Source: Nilaparvata lugens (lineage: Eukaryota > Arthropoda > Insecta > Hemiptera > Delphacidae). Taken from it: a stretch of 64,000 bases of DNA. Positions within the stretch are counted from its first letter, which is position 1, and each line of letters opens with the position of its first letter. This document shows positions 41,896 to 53,589 of the stretch, one piece after another. The position numbers and the translations under genes are program-made. The notes beneath the pieces are model-generated. The model made no database searches, was not told the DNA's origin, and worked only from the letters and a program-made list of their open reading frames with translations. The stretch spans positions 20,170,821-20,234,820 of the forward strand of contig NC_052515.1 of NCBI RefSeq assembly GCF_014356525.2. The letters are read 5' to 3'.

Positions 41896-42719
41896 TATAG
41901 TGAGGTCCACGTTATAATGGCAGTGTACGATTGACAATACTGTTGCTATCATACAACAAAACAGATAGCGCTACCTCTCTCTCGCTTTGCAATGTTGTCA
42001 GTTTGCCAGAATATTTTATTTTTACTTTTGACAGTGACTGTACAAAAGTAGACAAACAATTCTCAGCCGCCATTTTTTTCTTCATTCTATCAAAATACTT
42101 GAGTACACAAGTCGTATAATTGATTTAAAATGTATTTTTGAAACAATAAAATAATTTTTAGACATTACCGTATGAGAAACACAAATTAAAATACCTGAAA
42201 TGACATTTTAAAAGTTGATAACTAACCATCCTAGACTCCATCCATGCTTCAGTAGGCTACACGTATAGGTTAGACCTACTCGTACTGGTATAAATGATAT
42301 TGAAAGGTTTTTCAGAATTATTTACATTAAAATTACTTTTTTTGGATAGGATTTTTATTTTTCTATTATCTTTAAAAGAAATTGGAGTAGAATACCCACC
42401 AAATAACTTAATTTCTGTTGTTTTGAAATTCAGATTGTTATATCACAGCTTTTTAAGTTATTTCAGATTTGTATAAAAATGAAAATCTGATCTCAGTTAT
42501 GAAAGCAAATTTTTGAATCAAATTATGAAAAAAGATATTTTCTTGATTAATTTGTCATTAAATTAATTATTTTATCAAGGAAATGATCATTATCATTAGA
42601 TCAAATTTAATGGGATGAATTGAGTAACAGCTGTGTACACTTAGTGGTAAAGTGGAGAGACTTGGCAACGTTTTTCTCCTATCTGTCTTCATTTCCATTA
42701 TAACGTGGACCTCACTATA
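41896..42719. mobile_element. 824-bp DNA transposon-like element with perfect 25-bp inverted ends
   Basis: TATAGTGAGGTCCACGTTAT then AATGG (41896-41920) is the exact complement of 42695-42719. TA on both outer sides suggests a TA target duplication, as in Tc1/mariner-like elements. The 61-62-codon frames inside are not recognised, so it is non-autonomous. It shares its ends with the 219-bp element at 26694-26912. Confidence 0.85.
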
Positions 42720-42933
42720 GTCTTATGCAAGTTGTAAGCCCATATTCTTCATTGATTCATAAAATAAGTACATCAATGATAGGGAGAGAAAAAATAAGGT
42801 TAAAGTTGAATACAGTCAATGCAGGTTTGTCTCGTTCAATATATTCACGCATATAAAATTTTATGAGAAGGACGCAGTCCCTGAAGCACTTCATTAACCC
42901 TTGAAGGGTATACTTCTATTCCAGATACACTAT
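42720..42933. other. Noncoding spacer
   Basis: GGGAGAGAAAAAATAAGGTTAA at about 42780-42801 resembles the tail repeats at 46545-46805. Confidence 0.3.
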
Positions 42934-43299
42934 GGGCCGGTCTCCGAGCTCGGGATTTAGCTAAGTCCTAGACTTTACAGCTGGAGTCAGAAAATTGGCT
43001 TTCCAAAACGGGGCGTAGTCGCAGTCATAGTCATGTTTGAATTAAATTTCGAAAAACTAGAAAATTGAACACAAAATAAAATAAAGGGAAAGTAGTGTAA
43101 AAGTTTCAGCTATTTTGAATTATTTAGGAATGTCTAATTTTGTCAAGGAAAGACGTTTCCAATTATAGAAATGAGAAAATAAAAACTACAACTACTGTTA
43201 TAAAAGCTGCGACTACGCCCCGTTTCGGAAAGCCAATTTTCTGACTCCAGCTGTTTAAAGTCTAGGACTTAGCTAAATCCCGAGCTCGGAGACCGGCCC
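42934..43299. mobile_element. 366-bp MITE with near-perfect arms of about 93 bp
   Basis: The left arm is GGGCCGGTCTCCGAGCTCGG, then GATTTAGCTAAGTCCTAGAC, then CAGCTGGAGTCAG and GGGGCGTAGTCGCAG. The right arm is its inverse with few mismatches, ending CGAGCTCGGAGACCGGCCC. The loop (about 43027-43204) is AT-rich and noncoding. GGGCCGGT ends are common in hemipteran MITEs. The flanking bases TAT and TTA do not give a clear duplication. Confidence 0.85.
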
Positions 43300-43474
43300 T
43301 TAGAGTATACTGGGGCATACAGTGCCTCAAACAAAATTACACATATTTTGTATAAAAAGTTATTGAATATAATTTTTGCGAGAAATCCTGTATGCTTCCA
43401 TGTTTTTCATAAATAAATAAATAATTCAATAATAATGCAATACTCCGATAATGCAATACGGAGTAGAAGTATAG
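43300..43474. other. Noncoding spacer
   Basis: No feature seen. Confidence 0.3.
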
Positions 43475-44215
43475 GTAGTAATAGTATGGGGGGGGGGAGT
43501 TTGTTATAATTCCCATTCGGAAGAACTGTTCATAATGCACAAATTAATAATTAAATCTATTTTAAATAAACCCACATTTTTCCCGACTGACCTTATATTT
43601 GATGAATTCAAGGTTTTGACAGTTAGACAGTTATATGTTGAAATTGTAATTAAATATTCAATAAAAATAGAACCAATTTTCTATGCACCAACAACTCATT
43701 AAATAGCAATTACAGCTTGAGACCTACTTCAAATAAGTATTTGATATATAATACTAATATTGAAACAATTAGACGACAACCTATTCATCAAAGTACAATA
43801 ATAATCAATAAAATTTTGGATCATCATCTCAACAATGCTAAAATTACAAAGAAAATGAAGCAGGAAATCATTAATTGTATAAAAATCAATTTTTGTTTAA
43901 TCTTCAAGTTATTTTACCGTTATCTGTATTGTTATTTCACATTGTATCTTCCCTCCCCTCAGCCCTGCCTATCTAACTACCTCCTTATCACACACCCTCC
44001 CCTTTCAGTTATACCTTACCTGCCTATTACAGGGGTAACCATAGTTGGCAAGGTATTTTCCCCCTCTTTCTTCCAGCACACATCATTTTAGCAATATTGT
44101 ATTTTAATGTGTTAATATCATTGTTACTGTTATTGTTATTGTTTTGTTGTATATTGCCTTCTCTCATTGTATATTTGTGTGTTGTGAATAAATCGAATTG
44201 AATTGAAAAAATTGA
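43475..44215 (+). mobile_element. 3' end of a non-LTR retrotransposon (Jockey/CR1-like)
   Basis: Comprises the broken ORF at 43527-43905, a T-rich 3' UTR with a pyrimidine patch (43945-44010), and the end TGTGAATAAATCGAATTGAA then TTGAAAAAATTG, a polyadenylation signal-like AATAAA followed by a simple AATTG tail. A run of ten G at about 43488-43497 marks the left edge, where a GIVVWGG-like reading breaks. Confidence 0.65.
43527..43905 (+). pseudogene. C-terminus of LINE reverse transcriptase, with stop and frameshift
   Basis: Frame 1 reads MHKLIIKSILNKPTFFPTDL then IFDEFKVLTVRQLYVEIVIK up to a TAA at about 43700. The reading resumes in another frame as SLRPTSNKYLIYNTNIETIR. PT-LF-EF-VL-VRQLY followed by RP-SN--YL is the conserved C-terminal block of Jockey/CR1-type ORF2 proteins, beyond the polymerase core. 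The frame break shows the copy is dead. Confidence 0.7.
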
Positions 44216-46544
44216 ATTTATTTATGTACTGGCATGGTATATATTCCAGACAATATGGTTTCAACATATCAACACAAATTGTTCTGATTAGTGAGTATAA
44301 AAAACGTTCTTTAGAAACCTTGTCAAAAATCCATAGAAGGAATTGTCTTGCTGAAAAACATTCATTTTCATTTATAATTATAATCATTGAACAGAACTCG
44401 AAAATCATTTTCACAAGAGAAATTTCTGAATTTGTCACTTTTGATTGTGGTTTTGATTAGTGGCTGTAAATTTATAAAATTAGTAAATCAGTAGATTAGT
44501 AGAGATATCCATAGTCAGGCTGATCGTCAATATTCGGAACGAATAGGCACTATAAGCACTAGTCATTATAGCTGAAGAAGAAGATTGTGGTTTGGATGTT
44601 TAAATGACTAGCTGGAGTTTTAAAACAACTTGGATGAGGTTCTTGGGGAAGTTGTCCTGATTTAACTTTTTTGTTCTCTTCTAGTGTTTTTGTACTCACT
44701 TTTCTCTTCCATAAGTCAAATTGAGAGCATATTTATCATCAAATAAATCCGGCTCAACAGATGCAAATGATATCTGGTACTTCCTCTTGTCATTCAAAGG
44801 CTTATTCAACTTTCTCATAATTTGACCCTTTACTAGCATTATTTTCTTCAATTTCCTCTGTCTCTGAGAAATATTTTTGTATTGATAAGTATTGTAATGC
44901 CTATCATTTATGAATAAAAATGTCAGCAATGAGTCCTTTGAACACCGTCAATCATCAAATAATATTCCCATTATAAATAATATTTGATGATAAATGGTAA
45001 CATAGTATAATAGTTATATTTAACGGAATTCTAAAAACAATAATGAAACAGAACTTTGTAGTCACTTTTTCCCAGTAGTAAACGTGAAAATGAATTGAAA
45101 AGGGAATAAAAAGGAGCTCAATACTAAATAATAACCTTTCCGTGTTTATTCAGTTGCTACAAAACACGTATTACGTCGAAAACTCTCTCCGAATTCACAG
45201 CAATTGATCGATTTTGGCCGGCGGAACTAAACGAGATTTGAACGACTGCGAATCTGAAAGAAAACAGGAGATCCAAAAAATATTTGCGGAGAGAAAGGAG
45301 CTCAAGATAATACTTCTCGTCCGACAATTCTCACGTTTCGATTCTCCCATTGTTATCTATTATCTCTTTCTGACTTTTTGACATGGCGAGAAGGAGAAAA
45401 AGAAGAAAATACGTTCGGAATAATACTGTACTGAATACTGCTATTCATTTTCAGTGTTTGAATGGAAGTTGCTGAAATAAGCTGTGCACTTGATTTTGTG
45501 TCAGGGTTTCTTTTCACAAACTTAGGGGTTGTTTACCATAAAGCTATTGTGATTCATTTCGAGTTGGAGCATTAGAATGTTACTCATTCAATTTATTCTC
45601 CATCTGTAGTTTCTAATGAATTATTCTGAGAAAAATCCTTATTGTCTCAGTCCGTTTATGGGCTGGTTACTTTAAATCTCTTGTGATTTATTTTCGCTTG
45701 AACTATTGAAATGTTTTTCATTGCATTGTTCCAATAGGTTTTCCCAAAAGTTGGTTTCAGTGAATACAAGGGTGATTATTTTGTGTGGATTCACCATTCA
45801 TCTTCGAAAACTTCAGTCGGGAAATGCTCTACAGTATTCTACATCTTCCCCCAAAAAGATTAATCTCTCAGAATGCCAGAATATAGAATCAGTATAATGT
45901 CGTGTATTTCTTCACTCTGATGTCTAGTTCCAAAATCACTTGTCTGATATTGTAAAATGAAACTGATAAAATCGATGTAAGAGTCTACAATGAAGAACCC
46001 TGAACCATACCATTATTTCTACCAGGAGGCTATCTTTCCTGTTTGCATAAATTACAAGCAACAGGTTTTCAATTGTTGTAGTCTCAAAAAAGACAGAGAG
46101 AGTGTGAGAGAGAAAGACAAAAGGGTCAAAAGTAACCCAAGTTCAGCTAACCGAGATAAAACGCCCCCACGTTCACTAACGCCCCAAATTCAATCGATGC
46201 TGTTTTTCTTCTCACAACATTCTGCCTTCCACTTCCGAATTATCATCTCGACTCCATAAATTCCCAATTTCAACAACAAGATGGGTGCTAACCGTTCAAG
46301 TCGGAAAGGGAATTTCTGATGCAAAAACCGACCGGTGATAGGGAAAAAGCTGTTGAGAAAGGGAATTTCTAATGCCTGGCGAGGGGAAAAACGCTTGCCA
46401 CCACTTTGACGGAGGATTTTACACTCAGAAGCGAGCGAGGTAAAAACGTAAGCTACGATGAAGGTGAGGTGAGTTGACATTATGTAGAGCAGAGGGATGA
46501 ATGAGAGAAAACTAATAGAAGACAGAGACTTTTTCACACTAGGT
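44216..46544. other. Long AT-rich noncoding stretch
   Basis: A small hairpin ATCATCAAATA...TATTTGATGAT lies at 44952-44993. A locally more even composition at 45160-45420 and 46090-46450 gives unrecognised frames, one 115 codons on the minus strand at 46190-46537. No domain can be named and no splice pattern supports a gene. Confidence 0.4.
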
Positions 46545-46805
46545 GGCAGAGTGACTTCATTTATTTATTTCAACAATAAACTTACAATAAACACTCAATA
46601 ATAATGTTGATTATCAAAATGATTGGGAGGGAAGAAATAAGGTTAACCTTGAGCCTCTTCTCTCCTGAAATGTCATAAAGTGACAAAATCAGCGAGGAAG
46701 ACACTGGGTGACTTCTTTTATTTATTTATTATTTCAATAAATATCAGTTACTAATTATGTTGATAATCAGAATGATTGGGAGAGAAGAAATAAGGTTAAC
46801 CTAGA
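46545..46805 (-). mobile_element. Two tandem copies of a retroposon 3' tail
   Basis: GTGACTTC, TTTATTTATTTC, ATGTTGATAATCA, AATGATTGGGAG and GAAGAAATAAGGTTAACCT occur in the same order at 46550-46655 and 46709-46803. Read on the minus strand this is a 3' UTR ending in AATAAATAAA. Confidence 0.6.
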
Positions 46806-47105
46806 GTGACATGAGTCCGAAAAAAGGTTTGGTCTTCAGTTTCACATATTTATGACTTGTGAAACATAACTTGTTACCAAATGAACAGATCAATAGAAAT
46901 GAAAACTCAATGCAGAGATAATAAACTCTAGTGAGGGTTGAATAATAGCTGAAGTTCCTCTTCCAAACTTGAAACTGATTTGAAAATTAGTTACAAAATG
47001 AACCTCTATATTGCAATAATGTCTCAAGGAGAACTTTAACACAATATATTGAAGAAATCATCATCCTCGCCGCCCCAGCCATAAAATGTATTTGAGAACC
47101 CAATT
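46806..47105. other. Noncoding spacer
   Basis: No gene; a short G+C-richer patch CCTCGCCGCCCCAGCC lies at about 47066. Confidence 0.3.
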
Positions 47106-48570
47106 GCCCATATGAATAAAACCAGAGCAAATGCTCATGAGCAAGAGCATGGAGCATAAGGTTTTGCTCATGAGCAAAAGTTAGAAGCAAAAGCATTTGC
47201 TCATTTTTATATGAATAAGCTTTACCTTATACTCTTACCTTATGCTCCTGAACTTTGGAGCAAATGCTCACGTATTTTAGAGATTTTTCATCAGCTGATT
47301 CGCTTTTGTAGCCTTAGTTTGTTTTTATAGCTCACGGAAGCGCTAAATATGCAAATAGGGTGCACCGCTTGTGTTTGCGTCGTCTGCTCTGTTTTCTATT
47401 TATGAATAGAGTTTTAGGTTAGTTGAGTTTAGAATTTTGAAATAATAGCGTGAAAAAATGTCATCTCTATAATTATCTTCAGCATATTCTTATAATATCA
47501 ATAGCCTTCTTATAATCGTCCACACTCTCATCTTCTTAAATGCCTATCTCCTATTTTGTGATGACTATCTTTTGTATTTATTCTTATGTAGGGATAATGG
47601 TGATATATATATATATATATATCATGGTTGAATCTAATAAGAGTTTTATAGTTCTCAACTATTGGTTGTGATCGTATCTGGTATAGTTTCCTCTTCCTCA
47701 TACGGATTAGTTGAGCCATTTTACTATGAGCAGAAGGTGATAAGCTGCTCTAGACTAGACTCACCTTTTTTGAAGCATTTGCTTCAAAAGTTGAGCAAAT
47801 GATATAGTTTATTCATACAATAAATTTTGAGCAAAAGCTTTTACTTTTGAGCAAATGCTCACGTATTTTAGAGATTTTTCATCAGCTGATTCGCTTTTGT
47901 AGCCTTAGTTTGTTTTTATAGCTCATGGAAGCGCTAAATATGCAAATAGGGTGCACCGCTTGTGTTTGCGTCGTCTGCTCTGTTTTCTATTTATGAATAG
48001 AGTTTTAGGTTAGTTGAGTTTAGAATTTTGAATTTTGAAATAATAGCGTGAAAAAATGTCATCTCTATAATTATCTTCAGCATATTCTTATAATATCAAT
48101 AGCCTTCTTATAATCGTCCACACTCTCATCTTCTTAAATGCCTATCTCCTATTTTGTGATGACTATCTTTTGTATTTATTCTTATGTAGGGATAATGGTG
48201 ATATAATATATATCATGGTTGAATCTAATAAGAGTTTTATAGTTCTCAACTATTGGTTGTGATCGTATCTGGTATAGTTTCCTCTTCCTCATACGGATTA
48301 GTTGAGCCATTCTACTATGAGCAGAAGGTGATAAGCTGCTCTAGACTAGACTCACCTTTTTTGAAGCATTTGCTTCAAAAGTTGAGCAAATGCTCTAGTT
48401 TATTCATACAATAAATTTTGAGCAAAAGCTTTTACTTTTGAGCAAATGCTCAAATTATTTTTTTGATGAGCATGAGCAAAAGGTTTTGCTCACGTTTATT
48501 CATAGAAAATGAAGCAAATGCTCCATATTTTAGAAGTATAAGCAAATGCTCAACTTTATTCATATGGCCC
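47106..48570. mobile_element. 1.46-kb foldback-type element rich in AGCAAATGCT motifs
   Basis: The ends are inverted: GCCCATATGAATAAA (47106-47120) against TTTATTCATATGGCC (48555-48569). AGCAAATGCT occurs near 47133, 47259, 47850, 48383, 48441, 48510 and 48542, and its complement AGCATTTGCT near 47187, 47777 and 48367. Many GAGCAAAA/TTTTGCTC words occur as well. Motif clusters at both ends and in the middle resemble foldback transposons with modular ends. There is no transposase. Confidence 0.65.
47258..48439. repeat. 591-bp tandem duplication inside the foldback element
   Basis: GAGCAAATGCTCACGTATTT begins both copies (47258 and 47849), and the next GAGCAAATGCTC is at 48440, exactly 591 bp later. 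Differences are few: CACGGAAG against CATGGAAG, an extra TTTTGAA in copy 2, a shorter AT run at about 48202 than at about 47602, and GATATAG against GCTCTAG. It is clearly recent. Confidence 0.95.
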
Positions 48571-48766
48571 ATTGACACGCTCAAAATACGATGAATATGA
48601 AGTGCAATCTAATATTGTTAGGCTTTTGAGTGAATTCCTTTTTGTGTGAATTTATGACATCTTCTTTGATTATAACTCTGTTTATACATTTGATTATACC
48701 TTTGATTATGATACCTCTGTTAATACTGATTGTTACCTTTTTGTGTCGATTTTGACACCATGATTT

Positions 48767-48855
48767 ACAGTGAGATGCACTTCAAATTGTCAGTATTAAT
48801 TGAATGTGAAGCCTTGATGTTATTTTAAAAGGGATGCTGACAGTTTAAAAAAATT
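48767..48855. mobile_element. Short MITE, copy f of the CTGTCAGCAT family
   Basis: CAGTGAGATGCACTTCAAAT then TGTCAGTATTAATTG on the left. The inner CCTTGATGTTATTTTAAAAG is followed by GGATGCTGACAGTTT on the right; the right arm is partly lost. Confidence 0.65.
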
Positions 48856-49748
48856 AGTAGAAGTGATGGTGATGTTGTGAAATCTCTCCATGATAAGAAA
48901 ACAAAGATCAGCTGATGATGCGTTGGTTAACAACGTGAAACCATGGTTCTGTTTTAAAGTTTTTAATAAATTTTTAGTGAAATTCGACAATATCTTTGTT
49001 TTCTTATCAGTTTAAAAAAATCTCACCATTGTGCTGTTTTAAATAGAAACCAGAATACTGTGTTTTATTGACAATTAAAATATAAAGTACTTGGTATACT
49101 CAGATTATAGTTGATTCATTCAATATAAAAGTCTCAGTTGAATGAACCGTAACTCACGTAATCTTGACTAAATTCGTGAAGGACGTCTAAAGCAAATTAT
49201 AGGTTAGGCCACCCTTCATGTCTAGTTGGCATTCAGCTACAAGTTTTCCTTCTGCCAAGTAGTTTGGACTCGAATCTGCATACATATTGGCGGAATTTAC
49301 TTGACTGACGGTGCGTATAATGCAGGGGGAACTTGGTACCCCGTTCGGGGAACAAGGGGGATTATCGCTGCTTCAGGGAAGTCTTGATTGTAGCGAATAT
49401 TGCCTGTGGGCCCCCAACAAGTTATGTACTGAGTATTGATGGATTTAGATGGAATGTCAGTTTAGATTACAGTGGAATGATAGATTGGATTACATTATCA
49501 TACCATATTCAGTAATTTACTCGTATATGTGTTGTTTCTTTGAGATTTTGATACAATTTTATGATGCAATTACCGTTGATATTTGCGTGTATGCAAACTA
49601 TTGTCCACCTTCTGGCATTTAAGTTCTAAAAGATTTTCCAATTGAATCTTGATTAATTATGAAATGTTGTGGATTGATAATTCTTTTCCTCGTTTTTCTA
49701 GCTTCAGATAAAAAACAATATGCAATCGCACATATTATGAATAATTTG
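48856..49748. other. Noncoding stretch
   Basis: Nothing recognised. The 60-codon frame at 49333 lacks similarity. Confidence 0.35.
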
Positions 49749-49906
49749 GCTAGTTTCACACACATCGATTTTTGCTCGTACGATTTTTTGTCGTCCTTAT
49801 AAATTATATTAGATTAAACAGATGATGTTTGTCAATTTCTGTCCAATCTAATAGAATTTACAAGGACGACAAAAATCGTACGAACAAAAATCGATGTGTG
49901 TCTAGC
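49749..49906. mobile_element. 158-bp foldback MITE
   Basis: CACACACATCGATTTTTGCT, CGTACGATTTTTTGTCGTCC and TTATAAATT are mirrored by AATTTACAAGGACGACAAAA, ATCGTACGAACAAAAATCGA and TGTGTG. CTAG occurs at both outer edges (left CTAGTTTC, right TGTCTAGC) and may be the target duplication. Confidence 0.8.
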
Positions 49907-51756
49907 TGGACTTACTCTGAGATTTAATTAAGTGTTATCTGATATTTGTATTATGTTCCTGTTGATTCATAATTGAAGCAGTGTTGTTCGTGAACTTCTG
50001 TCATCTACCAAATTTAAAAATAAATACATTATTTTTTCAACCAATCAAATTTTTCATCTAAATTCGAGTTTAAGCTAATGTGTGAAGTGATTCATGATTT
50101 TATTTCTCAGTCGAATGATGAATTCTATTATCCATAGCTGATACGGAACAATTTATAGTAGAAGAAAAAGAAGCGGTTGTTCTTGACCCAGTATCCACTG
50201 CTATCTACTGGTTAGATTTAGAAATAAATACGTTCTCGTTCCTGACCAATCAGGCGAGAGAATAGGCGGAGCTTAGAGGCGTGGCTACAATCTTCATCTT
50301 GTTTGTGATTGGCCAGTCGTCCTCATTTTTGATCCATTGCAGTTTCATTAATTTTGCTTCTACTCAACATTTACCAATTCTATTGCTATTTCATTGAATT
50401 CTTCTTCCACGTATCTTGCATTTCTTTGAATTTTTCCACTATTGTTTCAATTATTGTCCAATTTTGGTTCTTCATAGTTTATATTATACCATTAGAGTTC
50501 TAGTTTCGTGTTTCCATTTCTCCACTTTCTGTTCCTCCAATTGTATACTTGTCTTTGTTTAAAAGCATAGAATCTCATTAAAAACTAAAATTGAAAACAT
50601 AGTTTTGCTTCTTTTAAATCTTGTCTAAATTGTATTTCATTTGTTACAGGTATAACATATTTTCCAAGGACGGCCTGATCCTGGTAAGCTTCACAAGTTC
50701 AGTTTAGAATTAGTTGTCAATTGAAATCATCATTCTCCAATAAATTATTTATCAATTTTTTACGTATTCTCCAGGGATAAAAAATGAGACTGGATAGATT
50801 TTCAAATACCTATTATCAACAAGAAAGTCGTGACCTCACTCTCCATAAGCTTTTTCCAATATTGTTTTCCATCATCCCCAAGTAGAACGTAGTAATCTTA
50901 TCTACAGTTTTCCTGCTATAATATTTCCCAATTTTTAGATGACACGAATTCCAAATTCCCTCTATTCTTTCTATATAGAACGTATGTAGTTCTCTCTACC
51001 CTCACTAACTTATAAGACACTACTCTCGCATAAGATGTCTCTGTCGTTCTATTATATGTCTATGGTAGGCACTCTGTTCATATTAACCTTCTCTGATAAT
51101 ATTATTTTCGATCTCCCATCAATGTGCACTGCCTAGTCTTATCTAGAAATAAGCAGACGTTGCAATACCGGGATAAATAAGATACTTTTCAGACGTCTAT
51201 ATTCGACTGATAGGTTCTGCTATGCCGCCATTTAAGTTTCCCATAAGGCCTGTGCATGGGCTGCTATAGGCTACAGATATGAAGGCTCGTTATTTTTTAT
51301 TATAGTTGCGCATCGCTGTGTTCCCGATAGACGTGGATGCAGTGCAGGGGAAAAGAGAAAGAAGATTGGTGTGAGTATGTGAGAAACAGAGAAACAGTTA
51401 GTGAGAATGGTGAGTGGGATAGAAAGGGCGATAGTGAAGTAGACGGGATGGGGAAGATTGAGGAATATAGTAGCAACGGGGAAAATGAAAGAGAGTTTGT
51501 GAGAATCAGAAAAAAGGAGAGAGAAAAAGGTGAATAAAAGAGTTTGTAAGGGTTTATATAAATGAAGACAGACTGAGAAATATGAAGGAAAATAGTGGGC
51601 TAGACAGACAGATGAAAGAAATAGGATATGTGAAAAATTAGCATAGTAATTATTACAATACCATTGTAAATTGGACTATGTAATTGGAAAATGTTGAAGT
51701 GACACATAACCTAGCCGTTCTGTTCGTAAGCCTGTGGTACTCCTCTGAAAGTTTTT
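49907..51756. other. Noncoding stretch with CCAAT-like sites, a possible 34-bp exon and a purine patch
   Basis: GACCAATCAGGCG and GATTGGCCAG (about 50240 and 50307) are CCAAT-type words in opposite orientation. A splice-bounded 34-bp segment is at 50650-50683 (see findings). 51340-51620 is purine-rich. No full gene is visible. Confidence 0.4.
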
Positions 51757-52715
51757 TTATTTATGGAGAAACAGGTCACCCCTAATGTGTCTCCTTCACA
51801 AATACAACAATACAAGATTATTATACAATCAAAATACAATGAGCAATGCAACTTACAATTGCAATATTGTTAAAAAAACTATAGAAATACAAGAGAAGGA
51901 AAAAATATATGTATACAAAAAATTATCATAAAACAGAAAATAGAAATGAAAAGATTCTAAAACTAAAATGAAAATGTTACAAAGAATGGATAAAACTAAC
52001 AAATGAATGTCAGAGTACTGATACCTACCAATGAAGCAACAAAATGAGTGAGAAGTACGAGTACACAGTGCAATAGATACACACCTATATACAACAATAA
52101 ATAATCGATAACACGACTGAGCAAGGATATCTCACAATACACTGTTTAATATTCTATAAAATGTTCCACGAGAGAACCAGAAGATGTCCAGTTCCATATA
52201 TATATTACAGAATATATAATTCATTATGACATTGGAGGAAAAACTAGGCTGAGCCTGTACTACTTCTCTCCAAAGATTTTAATAGAATGTTAATGTTGTC
52301 CAAAAGTTAAGGTTATGTAATCACACACTGCTTTGTCACTTGATTTTTGGTCCAGGAATAATAATTTGAAGATTTTGAATTTTGAAGGTTGACGTAATAC
52401 TCTTAATAAATAACAGAATGAATCACAATGAATGTAAAATCATAGCTGTAAATCACACCCAGATCCTTTAAAGATTGTACCTCATCTAACGGTATACCAT
52501 CAATACTGTAGATGCATCTATGTGGAGCTACCTGCCGGGTAGTTTTGCTTTTAGCTATATTTATTCTAAGGCCATTATTCATACACCATACACTCAGTTT
52601 ATCAACATCCATTTGAAGGCTAAGGCAGTCATCGGGGCTCAAAATCGCTTTGTACAACTTCACAAAGTTGTGTAATTCGGAATGATTAAATAAATAAATG
52701 GGAAAGAAGCGAGAC
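51757..52715 (-). mobile_element. Jockey-like LINE 3' portion
   Basis: On the minus strand a partial reverse-transcriptase reading (52668 to 52403) is followed by a noncoding 3' part containing CTTTGGAGAGAAGTAGTACA then GGCTCAGCC. It ends near 51757 with CATAAATAAAAAAAC. 5'-truncated and 3'-degenerate. Confidence 0.6.
52403..52668 (-). pseudogene. Jockey-clade reverse transcriptase fragment
   Basis: The minus-strand reading includes FVKLYKAILSPDDCLSLQ, DVDKLSVWCMNNGLRINI, AKSKTTRQVAP and YSIDGIPLDEVQSLKDLGV. This matches the segment right after the catalytic F-ADD motif in Jockey-type LINEs: K-YK-I-S--DC--LQ-D---L--WC--N-L--N--KSK, then the Y-I-G--L--V---KDLGV block. FVKLYK stands where FADD-KLY is expected, so the catalytic aspartates are lost or lie across a break. 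Dead copy. Confidence 0.85.
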
Positions 52716-53224
52716 GGGACCGCCGAAAACAATGGATGTACAGGTATCAGTTCTAGTGGCCCATCAGTGGTCGCCTTTTCTTATTGAATTTCGACATTTT
52801 CGTGGTCCATTGTTGAGGTTTCCACTCCGAGGAAAATATTGGTAGACCAGTGTACATTTGTTTACCGTCCTTATAAATTCTACAAAATTATTTATTGAAT
52901 TATATAATTATTGAATTCTAGAGATTGAATGATGCTTGACAAACACATGATAGACATAAAGAGTAAAGATTGCAAAACTCTTCCTTTCCCATATTTCAAT
53001 GAATAATATGTTCCTAATCAAGTTTTTTGTTTGGCTAAACTGTTGATTCCAGTTCCGTGAATTATATTCCATTGAAATCTGATAAAGTAATCACTAATGT
53101 ATTGATAATTATTCAATAAATGTAGTCATTTATCCATTGCAATTTAATGTAATCACGTATAAAATAATGTCATACACTTCCACAGTAGAAATAACAAATA
53201 AAATTCAAAGTACCCTTTTTTGAA
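52716..53224. other. Noncoding stretch
   Basis: Nothing recognised. Confidence 0.3.
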
Positions 53225-53345
53225 ATAAATTGTTTATTAATTTATTTATTTATCACATTGTGTACAAATTCTTAACATGAGGAAAGGCACAACAGGCTCA
53301 TGCCCAAAACTATCCCATTTCCAATTTATACTATACTGTCCAAAT
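53225..53345 (-). mobile_element. Retroposon 3' tail
   Basis: The minus strand reads AGTTTTGGGCATGAGCCTGT then TGTGCCTTTCCTCATG and ends in ATAAATAAATAAATTAATAA. It is the same tail type as 54635 and 20215. Confidence 0.6.
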
Positions 53346-53589
53346 CAAAATGTTTACTTTCAATTAAAAAAGGTACTTTGATTTTATTTTTTTTCTATTC
53401 AATAGTTGCCGTGCCCTAACGAAAAAAGACACTTTCACAGTATTCTGCCTTGTAGCTCTCGTTCTTTCTGTGCTGGTTATCATTGCTCTACTGTAAACGC
53501 AGAATAAATACCATTTTCCATTCTTTGATTTCTTAAATTGAGTGAAACCTAAACCGATAACCGTTTCATAGCAAGAGAGTGTACATAGT
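53346..53589. other. Noncoding spacer
   Basis: Nothing recognised. Confidence 0.3.

Noticed and set aside
44136..44438. 100-codon minus-strand frame
   Set aside because: It overlaps the LINE 3' tail and an AT-rich plus-strand frame, with no recognisable domain.
46190..46537. 115-codon minus-strand frame
   Set aside because: No recognised motif, no splice context and no repeat partner; kept only as a note in the noncoding stretch.
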